Positions 25,414 to 36,496 of a stretch of DNA of 64,000 nt are shown in pieces. The stretch spans positions 21,336 to 85,335 of the forward strand of contig JAXGGA010004706.1 in assembly GCA_038373865.1 (NCBI GenBank). The letters run 5' to 3'. A program made the position numbers and the translations under genes. The notes under the pieces were generated by a model. It was not told the DNA's origin. It made no database searches and worked only from the letters and a program-made list of their open reading frames with translations. Numbering within the stretch: position 1 is the stretch's first letter; each line of letters starts with the position of its first letter. The stretch is from Uloborus plumipes. Lineage: Eukaryota; Arthropoda; Arachnida; Araneae; Uloboridae.

Positions 25414-25964
25414 TATTAGTCTAAACTTTTTAAAGTTAGTCGCCACTTTTTAAAACTGCAACTAACGAAGCACTGTTTATACGTTTTACATGTTTTTAAA
25501 TGGGTTCCATTAGCGTTCATACATATTGATGTAAACCAACAAGTTGTATATTAATTTGTATGTTTCCTTTATACAGTCCCTTTAAAATCGTATAAACGGT
25601 GCTTCACTTTATGTTTCAAATTTTTATGTATAATGAAAAAAAGTCTCAGAATATCGCTCACATAAGAAAGGTGATACAACTCAAAAGCACAAAATTTTAC
25701 AGAAGAGACAGAAAAGAATTTAAACTTTAAGTACAGCCTAAAACAAGGAAAAGTTCAGTATTAGAGCATTAGTAACTGATTTTGCAAACCATAGGGACCC
25801 TTTTTTTTTGTAAGCAACATCTCAAACTGTTATATATTTCTACATGAACCGCAAAATTTACCCATTTGCTCAGTCATAAATAAGATCAAGTCAAAAGTAA
25901 TTAACCAGTTTCATACTCTATTCATAATACTTAACTAACATTTTATATAAAACAAAAATGCATA

Positions 25965-26842
25965 CCGTATATACTCGCGTATAAGTCGAAACATTTAGTC
26001 CAAAAAATGAAGTTGAAAGTTAGGGGGTCGACTTATACGCGGGGCAGAATTTCCGAAAATTTTTCGCGAAACACTTTTGGAAAAAAAACACTCAAAAACG
26101 AGGAGATTTTTCAGATTCAGTCCAGCTATTTTAAACAGACGCTAAAGAAGTAAATACTCATACATTCTACTGTATTTTTGCATGGTTTGATTGTGAAATA
26201 AAGAATAAATATTTACAATAAACGACCGACGTCGTGAAAAGTGCGGGAATTGCGAATTTTCCGATTGATGGTGTTTATCCTTTTGAAACAGAATGTAATA
26301 CGGCTACATCGCAAAATTTATTGATAATAATAATGCAAAATAAAAGCAACAAATAGCAAAAATCGTCGCTGCAAAATCGAACCCTTACAAAAACCGCGAT
26401 CGTAAAATCGAACCCTTTACAAAAATTGCGATCGCAAAAATGAACTCTTTTTGTAAAAAATAATAACAATCGGGTTATTTTCAACACAAGAAAGCTCACT
26501 GCATTCCATCTTCCTTCTTTTTAAAACGCTTATATATGTAAAAATCGCGGTAAAACGTTCCCGGATCGGTCCCGTTTTACAAAAATCGAGATCTCAAAAA
26601 TGAACCCTTTTGGTGAAAAGGAATGACAATCGTGCTGTTTTTAACACAATAATGTTCCAGTGCATTTCAATTTCCTTCTTTTCAAAACATTTATATTTAA
26701 AAATCGCGGCAAAAGGTTCCCGATCATTTCAGAAAGTGCGGTCTCGACTTCTGCGCGGGTTTTCGATTTTTTCCCGATTTTCCTTAAAAAGGTATGGGGG
26801 TCGACTTATACGCGAGATCGACCTATACGCGAGTATATACGG
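25965..26842. mobile_element. TA-flanked TIR element (CCGTATATACTCGCG family)
   Basis: Ends CCGTATATACTCGCGTATA and its reverse complement, with TA duplications (25963-25964, 26843-26844). Just inside each end lies a second inverted word, GTCGACTTATACGCG, so each terminus can fold on itself as well as pair with the other. No coding capacity. The TA target suggests the Tc1/mariner/pogo side of DNA transposons; the family is not assigned. Confidence 0.8.
26423..26730. repeat. internal ~155-bp tandem duplication in MITE
   Basis: Segments at about 26423-26570 and 26580-26730 align throughout: the AAAAATGAAC(T/C)C words, the AATGACAATCG/AATAACAATCG words, the TTCCTTCTTTT run and the AAATCGCGG(T/C)AAAA end. 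It is a diverged two-copy duplication inside the element. Confidence 0.6.
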
Positions 26843-27550
26843 TAGTTATACGTATCTTCTCTATATATATATTTGCTGATTTTCTGACTAAAAGAATGTC
26901 TTTTATAATGATGAGTTTTAGTTAACTGGAAACATTTAAAAATAGAGTAATAAATAATGCTAAAAACAAGAAACCAGAGTTAAATTGTTTATTTAAACAC
27001 ATCATGTACTTGATGATAAGTTTCGATTATTTATATATGCTCTGAAAAAGAAAAAGGTTTTTAAATTTGAATTGAGATTTAATTGATCTTATTAAAACTG
27101 TTTAAAAATATATAACATTTTAACGAAAAACGATGTTATTTTAAGTGACTCCTCTTCTTCAATTTTGCGCTTTCCCCCACGTGATCGCTGAGCAGCCATT
27201 CCAAAGCAGGTGGCACGTGCAGGGTTCAAAGTTCAAAGTGCAAATTACGAATGGCGGTTCCTGTTGTGGCTCAATTTCTCTCTCCAGCGATGGGGAGAAG
27301 AGGTGGGGAAAGAAATACATGGAAGTAGCGCGGAACAGGAGGGGGAAAATGTGGTTCGATTGGGAATGTTTAGAGTGACTGGGCAAGAGTGGCGACCAAG
27401 GGTGGCGATTGATGCCACATTTTTTAATCGCCGCTTTTGCAACTTTAATCGCCACGTGGCGAGTGGCGACCGCTAATTTTCAGCTATAGCCCGCGGGCCG
27501 CAGGTTGTGCACCTCTATCATACATGGATGGTCGTAGAAGAAACACTCAC

Positions 27551-27637
27551 CCTTTGTAACTTTGAGCTTTTGAAAAACGATCCGTCGTCGTTCAAGGGCT
27601 CGCCCAGATCGAAGATGTCTCGGAGGAGCTCGTTTTG
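27551..27637 (-). CDS. IFRD1: IFRD exon i
   Basis: 87 nt, acceptor CTCCCCCAG, donor GTGAGT, phase 0 to 0. Encodes QNELLRDIFDLGEPLNDD then GSFFKSSKLQR, aligning with the NELLRDIFGLGP segment and the following variable linker. The target duplication of a large hAT composite begins 25 nt into the following intron. Confidence 0.93.
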
Positions 27638-28315
27638 CTGGGGGAGGAAAACATTCAAATGAAACAGAGCAATTCAGATTCGACGGCAGAAGAATTTTAT
27701 TTTACAAACAATTAAAAAACCTATCTAATTCTTTCAGGTATTACTTTTTAAAGTTAGAAATATAAAAGTAACAATTATTCTTGGAGGAACCATCTCCGTG
27801 GAAAAACAAAAAACTAATGAACGATGCCCTTTTTTTTTGGGGGGGGGGGGTGGACTTTTAATAATCTAAACTCGTTAACATTTGGATTCCACAAGCTGAA
27901 TTTTTTGTATTTATTTTGATGCCACATGTTATGCGTAATATTGGCGTTTTGCTCTAACTCTGCAGCAATTTTTTAGCGTTTGCTCTTGAATTATGCTATT
28001 TATTATTCATTGGGCGATTTACAATATAAAGCTTATAGAGCAAAAATACAGACATAAGAATATTCTTTATTTGATCAGACCACAGAAATGAAAATGAGCC
28101 AATCAGAAATGGGTCACCAAAACCTGTGGCTGGCTCCCAGATTATTAGACATAAAATCAATGAGTAGATGGGAAAATTCTGTTAAGATTACAGAAGGTTT
28201 TGAGGAACTGATATTGCAAAAATGTGATACCACATTGTGAAACAATGAAATTTAGTATAATTGTAAGGTTTATTGATGTTTGATTGCAAGAGTACTTTTT
28301 ACAACATGGTTTACA

Positions 28316-28804
28316 CAGGGATGAAAAAAAGCTCTAAGTCAAAAAAGAGGAAAAACTAAGCAACTTAAAATTTTCATAATTTTTTTTATAAATACTACTC
28401 GAAATTACAGTCATGCGAGATCTTTTAATTTGTGCCTTGATATCAAAAGCAAAACCGTAGATTGAAGGCATTTTTAATTTTTTTAAAAATTCTTAATTGT
28501 TCATTCTTTATTTCTTTTTAAGTCATTCATAACAATGTGAGGGAGGAAAATGGAGGGGAAGTCTGTGTTGCAGTTTTAAATGAATTGAATTTGTGTATCT
28601 CAAGAAATGAATTCCCTAATATTGTTAGGTCTTTAGGAATTTTGATAAATTTTAAAGATCAAAATAATTTTCATGATTTTTTGACAAAGATTTCTAATAT
28701 TTTAGCTGATTGTTTTAAATTTCTATTTCCAACAGCAGTGACATGTTTTTGGCAGCATGCCAAAATAGAGTACATAGTTCGCCAATAATTACATGTCATC
28801 CCTG
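28316..28804. mobile_element. possible hAT-like element
   Basis: CAGGGATGA on the left is mirrored by TCATCCCTG on the right, but the flanks (GGTTTACA / AGGTTTCA) do not form a clean duplication. It encloses an 83-residue frame without recognisable similarity, not called as a gene. Tentative. Confidence 0.3.
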
Positions 28805-29956
28805 AGGTTTCAATCCTGCTGCATCCTAAAAACTTTCCATTATTTTGGAAGTTGGAAGTAATTTCAACCTTTATTACTAATTAACTTTTTTTGAGCTTTA
28901 TTTTAATAATGAGTTTTTTTTTTTTTTTTTGTAAACTTAATGCAACATTAATGGAAAGAATGAAAGTATACAAAAAGCGGAAGATCGTGGATCCGCGGAT
29001 GATTTTCGTCCCTGTTTACAATGTCACAAAACATGTTTTAATAATAAAAGTGACAATTTCCTTTGAAACAAAATCAAGGACTGAAGTTTTTGAAAATAAG
29101 CTTTCTCCCACAGAAAAATCTTTTGCCACCAGGCAAAAACCATTCAAAAAATGTTTTCTAATTCCATAGAATGATGAACCGATTTTTCCTTAAATGGCCT
29201 CAACATCTTACGCTACTCAAAATTAGGAGCGCATGGGTGCAAGTTAGATTATGCTTCCAAGACGGAATATATTTGACAGACATGTGACCCAAATAGAATG
29301 AAAAATACTGAAATTACGCCGTTGTGTGAGCAAATACAAAATTGTTAATATATTATACTACACCTGCAAGTTCAAACATGGGCTTTTGGTTCTATATAGC
29401 TAACTATTTTAATTGGATGCATGAAATTAATTGGTAGATGTTAAATTTAACTTGTGAATGCGCATTCTTTTTATTCTGCACTCAGAATTTTGCTATTTCA
29501 AAAAATACTGAATTCAGTAAAAATACTGAAAAATCACATGTTTGATTTGAGATCCCTCCACATGCGTGCACAAGAAAATATACCTGTTACTTTTATTGTG
29601 TTAAAACTGGGCGGTTTGCGCTAATTTTATCTTTCACAGAAAGATCATAGTTTTAAGTGTAGTATTCAAGCAGAAATGGACGGTGGGAGGGAGATATTTT
29701 CGAAATTTTCGTTTTAAAAACCTAATTTCAGACGATCTTCATTGATTCTAGGATAAGGTACAGACATTTTTAAGCCATTATGGGGAGGAAAATTGGTACT
29801 CTTTACGAGCAATTATTGAAAATTGAACTTCCGAAATCGACATTTCAGAGGATCTCACATAATGTTAGGAAAGGAGAGCCATATGAGTTGTCCCTCAGAA
29901 GCTTTTTGACGTCGATGTCCTATAAACGAAATTGTAGGGCATATCCTATACTATAA
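28805..29956. other. IFRD intron, unassigned DNA
   Basis: AT-rich intron sequence. A 92-residue frame at 28891-29169 (+) has no recognisable motif, begins in a poly-T region and is not called. No TIR pair or RNA gene was identified. Confidence 0.35.
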
Positions 29957-30047
29957 TACGAGAGATGTTTGCCATGTCGAAAATCGCCCCAGAATTAATA
30001 AACTCCGGTAAACTTGGGGGGTCTGGGGTTTTTGGCCACGAGGAATC
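29957..30047 (+). repeat. dispersed ~90-bp repeat, copy 1
   Basis: Shares GTCGAAAATCGCCCCAGAAT and GGGGTTTTTGGCCACGAGGA with 32787-32876 in the same orientation. No coding; probably a fragment of an interspersed element. Confidence 0.75.
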
Positions 30048-30333
30048 GATTGGCGCCGGTTTTGAAGCGCTACGGTCGAACAGTTCGGAGTTCAGATAGG
30101 ATTCATTAAACGTTTGAGAAGATTTCTTACTACGCCACTTTCTTTATGATTACTCTTATTGTTATACTGTTTCATGGCAACCACGTTTTAACAATGGATT
30201 TCATATTTAATCACATCAGCGTAAATTTATATTTTTATGGTATTTGGCAAATAATTTTTGGCAACACGTTAGAATTGTTATTGTTTTTGAAGTTTAAAAG
30301 AGATCGATCAAAATAAAGTTAGAATTAGGTGTG

Positions 30334-31003
30334 GGCCGCGGTAGAGCCGCTATATAGACATGGCGACGTATCAAGCTTCAGTTTCACCACTTTGGATCCA
30401 ATTCATTAACTTTCACTTTCATTTTTCATTGTTGAGGAATTAGGGTTACCAGAGCAAAGTTTTGGGACATTGCCAAGCTTTGTTAAATTTACGTGAAAAG
30501 TTACCAAAAAGCGATAACTCGCCAGAAAAGACAATCCTTACACACGCACTGGATCCAAAGTGGTAATCTTGATGCGTCGGCTCGTCTATATATGGGCCTG
30601 AGGCCGCGGTAGTACAATCGGTAAGTCGTCGGACTCGTAACCGGAGGGTCTCGGGTCGATCATATAGCCGCCGATCAAAGGTCCACATTCATTAATGGTT
30701 GCTGGGGGACGTTAAAAATGTTGGTGGTCACAAAATCCTCCAAGTGAAACGAAACCTCTGGGGTGTGCTGGGCCAAGGGTTTATTCGGTCCTTGCGCCTT
30801 CTTCAAAAATGAACAGAGCTTTCTTCAGGGCCCCATCCTGGTTAAAAATCGAGTTGTGGTATGTACTGGGGGGGGGGGGGGGGACCTGGAGTGTTAAGTG
30901 AAGTGAAAGTCAAAACCAACTGGAACCAAATGCGTACTGGAGAACAGGGACTCTGCATCCATTCTCATCAACAATCCCGCGCCTTCGGCGCCAAATGAAA
31001 TGA
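30334..31003 (+). mobile_element. SINE-like retroposon with tRNA-like head
   Basis: Flanked by an 11-bp direct repeat AATTAGGTGTG (30323-30333 and 31004-31014), as expected for target-primed insertion. A tRNA-related region at ~30602-30662 has pol III A-box-like and B-box-like (GGGTCGATC) words. The body includes GGGGGACGTTAAAAATGTTG, and the tail reads CCAAATGAAATGA. The 5' portion contains an inverted repeat (~30346-30405 against ~30548-30600) and a duplicated GGCCGCGGTAG. A poly-G run lies at ~30868. Confidence 0.65.
30602..30662 (+). other. tRNA-related pol III promoter region of SINE
   Basis: GGCCGCGGTAGTACAATCGG followed by an anticodon-arm-like GGACTCGTAACC and a B-box-like GGGTCGATC. 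It lacks a closing acceptor stem, so it is a SINE head and not a functional tRNA gene. Confidence 0.5.
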
Positions 31004-31220
31004 AATTAGGTGTGATTTTACGATGAGCATGGATTAAATAGGGTTGTGTTTTTTAAAATAAACTACGGCTGTTTTGAATGCGTAATTGCAACCAAAGGTT
31101 AAAAAATGCTTTTCAAGTTTATCTAAATAAGTACTTCGCACTTTAGAAAAAAACACGAGTTTACAAACCTCTTTTTTTTTAACTGAGCGGGCTCGGTTCT
31201 GGTACACGTTAGGGGTAATA

Positions 31221-32786
31221 CACTAGGTGGCCAAAAGTATCCGGACACTTTAAAAAAAAATTCACATTTTTACATATAGCTCGAGAAATAAGTGATCAAT
31301 TGTTCTTTAACTTTAGTCATACAAAATATAGGCTTCACCGAACATTTCCAAGTTGAAATTAAATTACCCTTGCATTTGGGGGACGACAAGAAGGGGGTTG
31401 AAAGAAAAACCGCTTTTTGACCATAACTCTTCGAAAATAGCACGGAATAAGCTATCAATTTCAGTAATTAATCAGCATACTATGCATAATTACTGTACAA
31501 ATTTTTATGAACGTACCACTCTTACTTCTGAAGATATGAAACATTTTTGAAAAAACGGCAATTTTATTTGAAGGGTTTTTGCTCATAACACGCAGAGTTT
31601 TTGATCAAACCTTTGCACAACTTCAGGAAAGATGACAAAATACAAGAGAAAGAACATACTAAAACGGTAAATAAAAATATTAAAAATTCGATGAGATATG
31701 AACGTTAAAAGGAAATAATTTTTCACGGCGCATGCGCGAACGACAGAAATTTATAACTACAAAAATATTGTAGCCTGATATATACTGCATCTTATAAAAA
31801 AAGTTTCAGTTGAATATCATGAAAAATGAAAAAGATATCAGCGATCTAGTGAGCTGTATTTCATTCATTCGCAGGCAAAACATAAATCGCAAGGGGTTGT
31901 CCACAAATAGTGTGGTGACAATCGATCTTTTTTTTTCAATGTTAAATTGTATACAGTTTGAAAATTTATATTCGGCATTGTAGTCACATTTCGTTTATTC
32001 GGCCAAAAAGACCTTATACGTAGGTGGCCAAAAGTATCCGGACACCCTCTGAAACGTTGGTTTTGAACGACGACACAATAACCTTTAATTTAAAAATAGC
32101 TCTTTGTGGACAGACCCACACTATTTATGTTTTGCCTGCGAATGAATGAAATACAGCTCACTAGATCGCTGATATCTTTTTCATTTTTCATGATATTCAA
32201 CTGGAACTTTTTTTATAAGATGCAGTATATATCAGGCTACAATATTTTTGTAGTTATAAATTTCTGTGGTTCGCGCATGCGCCGTGAAAAGTTATTTCCT
32301 TTTAACGTTCATATCTCATCGAATTTTTAATATTTTTATTTACCGTTTTAGTATGTTCTTTCTCTTGTATTTTGTCATCTTTCCTGAAGTTGTGATAAGG
32401 TTTGATCAAAAACTCTGTGTGTTATAAGCAAAAACCCTTCAAGTAAAACTGCCGTTTTTTAAAAAATGTTTCATATCTTCAGAAGTAAGAGTGGTACGAT
32501 CATAAAAATTTGTACAGTAATTATACATAGTATGCTAATTAATTACTGAAATTGATAGCTTATTCCGAGCTATTTTCGAAGAGTTATGGTCAAAAAGCGG
32601 TTTTTCTTTCAACCCCCTTCTTGTCGTCCCCCAAATGCAAGGGTAATTTAATTTCAACTTGGAAATGTTCGGTGAAGCCTATATTTTGTATGACTAAAGT
32701 TAAAGAACAATTGATCTCCTATTTCTCGAGCTATATGTAAAAATGTGAATTTTTGAAAGTGTCCGGATACTTTTGGCCACCTAGTG
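31221..32786. mobile_element. foldback element, ~670-bp arms, TA target
   Basis: Ends CACTAGGTGGCCAAAAGTAT / reverse complement with TA duplications (31219-31220, 32787-32788). Arms 31221-31893 and 32124-32786 are near-perfect reverse complements, so transcripts would form a long hairpin. A third copy of the terminal word (GGTGGCCAAAAGTATCCGGA at ~32023) lies inside in the left-end orientation. This implies a complete ~765-bp unit (about 32020-32786) joined to an inverted, end-deleted copy. The 62-residue frames on the two arms are the same sequence read from each arm; no transposase. Confidence 0.9.
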
Positions 32787-32876
32787 TACGAGGAATGGTT
32801 GCCAAGTCGAAAATCGCCCCAGAATTAATTAACTCCGGAAAACTTGGGGGTCTGGGGTTTTTGGCCACGAGGAATC
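32787..32876 (+). repeat. dispersed ~90-bp repeat, copy 2
   Basis: Second copy of the 29957-30047 repeat. It begins exactly at the TA that flanks the foldback element, consistent with the foldback having inserted at the TA of a longer copy. Confidence 0.75.
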
Positions 32877-33849
32877 ACAAGGTTTGGTTTTTCTAAATAA
32901 ATTTGTCAAAAATATTGAATTTCAACACACTTCAATCTTTACACTGCTCACTTTGTACCATTTCTTTAATTGTATAGTTTTTTTTATTATCAATTACATT
33001 TTATTTCCTATGACTTTTCAAACTTAATCTTTGCATTGAATAGTTCCCTTTCCAAATTCTAACTTTGTTTAAAATAGTTTACAATGGTGCACTTTAACCG
33101 GTTATCTTTTCACCAATGGTTTCACAAATTTTCTTATGGCATGTATTGTTTTGATAAATCACAATTGAAAATTTAAATCTTCGAGTTAGCTTCGATACCT
33201 GTTTTTCTCGAGCGGAGCTCGGTCACCCGCTGGTATTTGATAGTTTCAAAAACACAATTTCTAACTCTTTGGTGATGTATGAAATGCAAGACTAGGTTCG
33301 GGGGCACTCTCCCGGAATTCTTTTGAAATTAAAAAAAATGATTGTAGAATATATCTGGTAACGATAGGGAAAGAGATGAAGTTCAAGAACTCTTCCTCAG
33401 TGACTTGTTTGGGATTGCAGTTTCAAAATCAAAATTTTAGTTCTTCAATGATGTTAAATTTTCGATGAATTCAGAAAAAGAGAGAAAGAACCGTTGCAAA
33501 CAAGATTTAAAAATCTGATTTCATGTTTTGTTTATTTTTATTTCTTTAGAAGTAAAAACTGAAAGAATGAGAGTTATTTCTTTCCGTCGCGTTATACGTC
33601 TCGACTATTTCGTCAAGACAGAAATCCGTCCTAAGACGGAAGGTCTTGCACCCATGGAAGTGGGGCTTTTAAAGGATGAAGAAATTTGGGACAGTGGAAA
33701 CCGGTCGAATATTAATAGCGGAAGATGTTTGGCCTCATAAACAACATGTCACAAAAATGAATCTCGATGCAGCAACAACAAGAGAAACGGGAGATATTTC
33801 TCGGAGCAAGAATGCAGACAATCGAGTCATCGGAACAAAATGGACGTAC
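32877..33849. other. IFRD intron, unassigned DNA
   Basis: AT-rich, no TIR pair, RNA gene or protein similarity recognised. A 70-residue frame at 33528 (+) is not supported by any motif. Confidence 0.35.
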
Positions 33850-33978
33850 CTTCAGGTGGAGATTCATTCCGGAGCCGAGGACTTGGCAGAAGGCGTCGTA
33901 CTGCCGCTTATGGCACCAGCTCTCGATGTAGAGTAGCTCTTTGCCGATTTTTATACGAATGTCTAACGGTTCCTGTAC
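33850..33978 (-). CDS. IFRD1: IFRD exon h
   Basis: 129 nt, acceptor AACTTGCAG, donor GTACGT, phase 0 to 0. Encodes IRIKIGKELLYIESWCHKRQ, then YDAFCQVLGSGMNLHLK. This is the E-I-F--E-LY-DSW---R-Y-AFK-VLGSG---HL segment of the family. The frames on the opposite strand at 33676-33936 are shadows. Confidence 0.94.
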
Positions 33979-34272
33979 CTGCAAGTTAAAAAAAAAGGAT
34001 GATTACTATTCTCAATAAAATGGATGCAATCTCATTTTTTTTTTAAAACTTTTCTGGTATCTATGTTCAATACGTTTCAGACTCTTTCAATTTTTCATTC
34101 ATAGTAAATACTGTGCGAGACAAACCCTCATAAACTGTAACATTTTAAGAACTATGCCATAATATAAAAAGGAATCATAAAAAAAAAAAAAAACTATACA
34201 ATAAGTATGAAATATTAAAAGTAGGATATTACTAAAAAACTGCAATGTGAGATTATAAAACTTCAATAAAAA

Positions 34273-34998
34273 CAGTGAACGCCGCTTATTAAAATCATTT
34301 GTTCAGAGAATATTTGATTTCATTAAGTGGCTGATTTTATAAACCGGCATACATAAAATTACAAAAAGAAAAACTCTTAAAAATTAAACAAAACAAAAAA
34401 AGAAATTTATTACTATTATCTAATTTTATTTTAAGTTAAATTAAGCATAATTCGAACTAACTTATATGTATAGAGTATATTTTTTAAATTACACAAGGGT
34501 TCTCAAATATTTTCTTATTGTTGCTTGAGAAACAATTTGAAAGTAAAGATTTAACATCATTTGAGAGTTCATAAAAGTTCTTGTAATGTTTAGTAAAATT
34601 ATCTACTTTATGCTCTAAAATGCACCATATGACAATGAGCGCTTTTCTGACATCAACTGATTTTGGCAGATTTGGCACTACGACCCAGATTTCTTCATCT
34701 TCAGAGACCGATTCTTCCTCTTCTTGATGTGACATAACTTGAGAACTTATTATTTCTGTTGCAATTTCAGTCAGACCTCTCTCTCCTGATGTTAGCAATA
34801 AAAAGCTTGTTTTTTAAATTTTCTGCCCGTTTTTAACATATACTCTTTGAAAGCTTAATTTTTTAAAACGGAACTAATGATTTTATTAAAGGACAGTTTT
34901 AACATGTTTTGATATAGTCATGATTCTGTTCTTCCAGATTTGATTTTTTAGAGCGGCTGATTTAATAATCCAGTGATTTTATTAGTGGCCTGCACAGT
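34273..34998 (-). mobile_element. Tigger/pogo-like element, copy 1
   Basis: Ends resemble copy 2 at 61706-62488: CGCCG(C/T)TTATTAAAAT at one end, and CCACTAATAAAATCACTGG plus TTTAATAATCCAGTGATTTT words at the other. Both copies carry the same internal coding remnant and subterminal TTATAAAATCAG-type words. TIRs beginning CAGT...CCGCC...TTTAT are Tigger-like. Boundaries are approximate here. Confidence 0.6.
34484..34798 (-). pseudogene. Tigger transposase C-terminal remnant
   Basis: About 104 residues with an acidic stretch (EEEESVSEDEEI) followed by VPNLPKSVDVRKALIVIWC. The copy at 62072-62269 reads VPNLAKSVDVRKALAVIWC, so two independent copies share a once-coding segment. An acidic linker and a terminal helical tail are typical of Tigger/pogo (CENP-B/Jerky-like) transposases. 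DDE and DNA-binding domains are absent. Confidence 0.55.
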
Positions 34999-34999
34999 A

Positions 35000-36361
35000 G
35001 TTATTACATTCAGCTTTATTTTTGACATTTCAGCCAAGATTTTGAAAAAGAATAGACTACGGAGTACATTAGTGCTCTTCGCCGTGGTTACTTCCTTGCT
35101 TGGCTTGGAAAATTGTTTACAACACCTCCAAAGCAGACTACTTTGTGATGTTCTGTAACATAAAATTATTTGATCAAAATAGTTCTGCAAATACTTCGAG
35201 CATTGTTTACATACAAACGTGACATTTTTCAAAAACCGTAGTACCGAAACACACAAATCTTTCATACAGGACTATAAAAAGAACACTTTATTCAGTACTC
35301 AGTGTTACGCAGAAAAAATTCCAGAAGGGGAGATACTTAAAAATTTAACAAAACAAGAAGTTCTGCCGAGAACTAAACGAGCCCACTTTTCCGTACATCG
35401 ACATCCTAGCATCTGATCAATATTCTCTTGATTATCTGAGACTGAAAATTACGTCAAACATACCTTTTTAGCACTTAAAGCTGATTTCTAAAAGCAGAAT
35501 ATGCCCCTCTCATCAGATGAAATAGACACGTAAAAAGTAAATAAGCGAATAATTTGAAAGAAAGATTACAAGTATGATTACACAAGAAATACTGGATTAA
35601 AATTACGATCGCGAGTCACATTTTCCAAATTAAAATTATGATTACAAAAAAATGTAATCGATTACTTCAAGTCGGGTCTCAATGGGTTATTTAACATCTT
35701 GATGGAACTTTTAATGTTTTACTTCATATGTATATGTATGCAGGATATTTTACATCTTGATGGAATTCTTGCTCTTTTTCAACTACCAAAAGACGCAGTT
35801 TAAAAAAAAAAGAAAAAAATAGTAATCTTGTTTAATGAGTGATTTCCATTACATCAATGAGGTAATGTATGGTTTTGTTTGTAGCTTCAGCCTAACAGGG
35901 TGCTAAATAACTTTGGAATTCAGCATACATGCGATTACTTTCAAAACAATTTGGCTGAAAATATTTGACATGTTGTGACTGGTTGGTTTGACGGGCAAAA
36001 GTGCTATTATAAGCATTTAGTAAAAAATTTTATAATATATTTTTATTTTTAACTTTTATCGTTTCGGTTTCTTTAACTGTTTTATTTTATTTATTTTTTC
36101 AAATTTAAATTTCTAACCAAAACCAACCAAGCGAAGAATAATTCCTTTTAAAGCTGGGTAGATCGCCGTCGCCTCCCATTATCTTCGTCTAGAGATAGTG
36201 GAAATTTTAAATGAAATGAAAATTTTAGAGCGGATGGGAATTTTTTTTAAGGCAGATCGGTAGAATAACGGAACTATGTTTACCAATCAAATTGGCTCAA
36301 GAATCACATGTATGATTCAGTTTTCCAATTAAAAAAAAATGAGTCCAAGATTCCAACGTAC
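35000..36361. other. IFRD intron, unassigned DNA
   Basis: AT-rich. A duplicated word (ACATCTTGATGGAA near 35695 and 35752) and a GTAATCGATTAC palindrome near 35657 are seen, but no bounded element. The 105-residue minus frame at 34948-35265 overlaps the Tigger end and is not called as a gene. Confidence 0.35.
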
Positions 36362-36496
36362 CTCTATGGCTCTGAGTATGTCTCTGAAGCTGGATCTCTG
36401 CTGCCTCCGATCTTTCTTGGCCCTGAACTTCTGACTGTCGGTGGCCAGCAACCTCAACTTGTCGCAAAGGATGTCCAAGTCGTAGTCCTCCAAGTC
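36362..36496 (-). CDS. IFRD1: IFRD exon g
   Basis: 135 nt, acceptor GTCGTGCAG, donor GTACGT, phase 0 to 0. Encodes DLEDYDLDILCDKLRLLATD followed by SQKFRAKKDRRQQRSSFRDI and LRAIE. It aligns with the LCD-LR-LATDS-KYRAK-DRR-QRS-FR-VL--VE block of IFRD1/2. The basic KKDRRQQR patch is conserved in the family. Confidence 0.95.

Larger units (their letters stand above)
23002..27517. mobile_element. 4.5-kb hAT-like composite hosting nested elements
   Basis: Terminal inverted repeat TAGAGGTGCAC / GTGCACCTCTA with perfect 8-bp duplication TCATACAT (22994-23001 and 27518-27525). Subterminal GC-rich blocks (GGGCCGCATGCAAGCCC near 23035, GCCCGCGGGCCGCAG near 27488) are typical of hAT ends. A related block near 24117-24148 (GGCCCGCGGTATAGCTGAAA), in inverse orientation to the right end, suggests an internal terminus or an earlier nested copy. 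No hAT transposase is seen. It contains the Tc1/mariner element at 24196 and the TA-flanked MITE at 25965, and lies in the last IFRD intron against exon i. Confidence 0.7.

Noticed and set aside
24646..25419. Overlapping 61-128 codon frames on both strands around the transposase
   Set aside because: Shadows of the real transposase frame, without motifs.
30602..30675. Functional tRNA gene
   Set aside because: A- and B-box-like words are present but no acceptor stem closes, and the region lies inside a TSD-flanked retroposon.
31270..32740. Two identical 62-codon frames as a conserved small protein
   Set aside because: They are the same sequence on the two arms of a foldback element, so identity reflects the inverted repeat, not selection.
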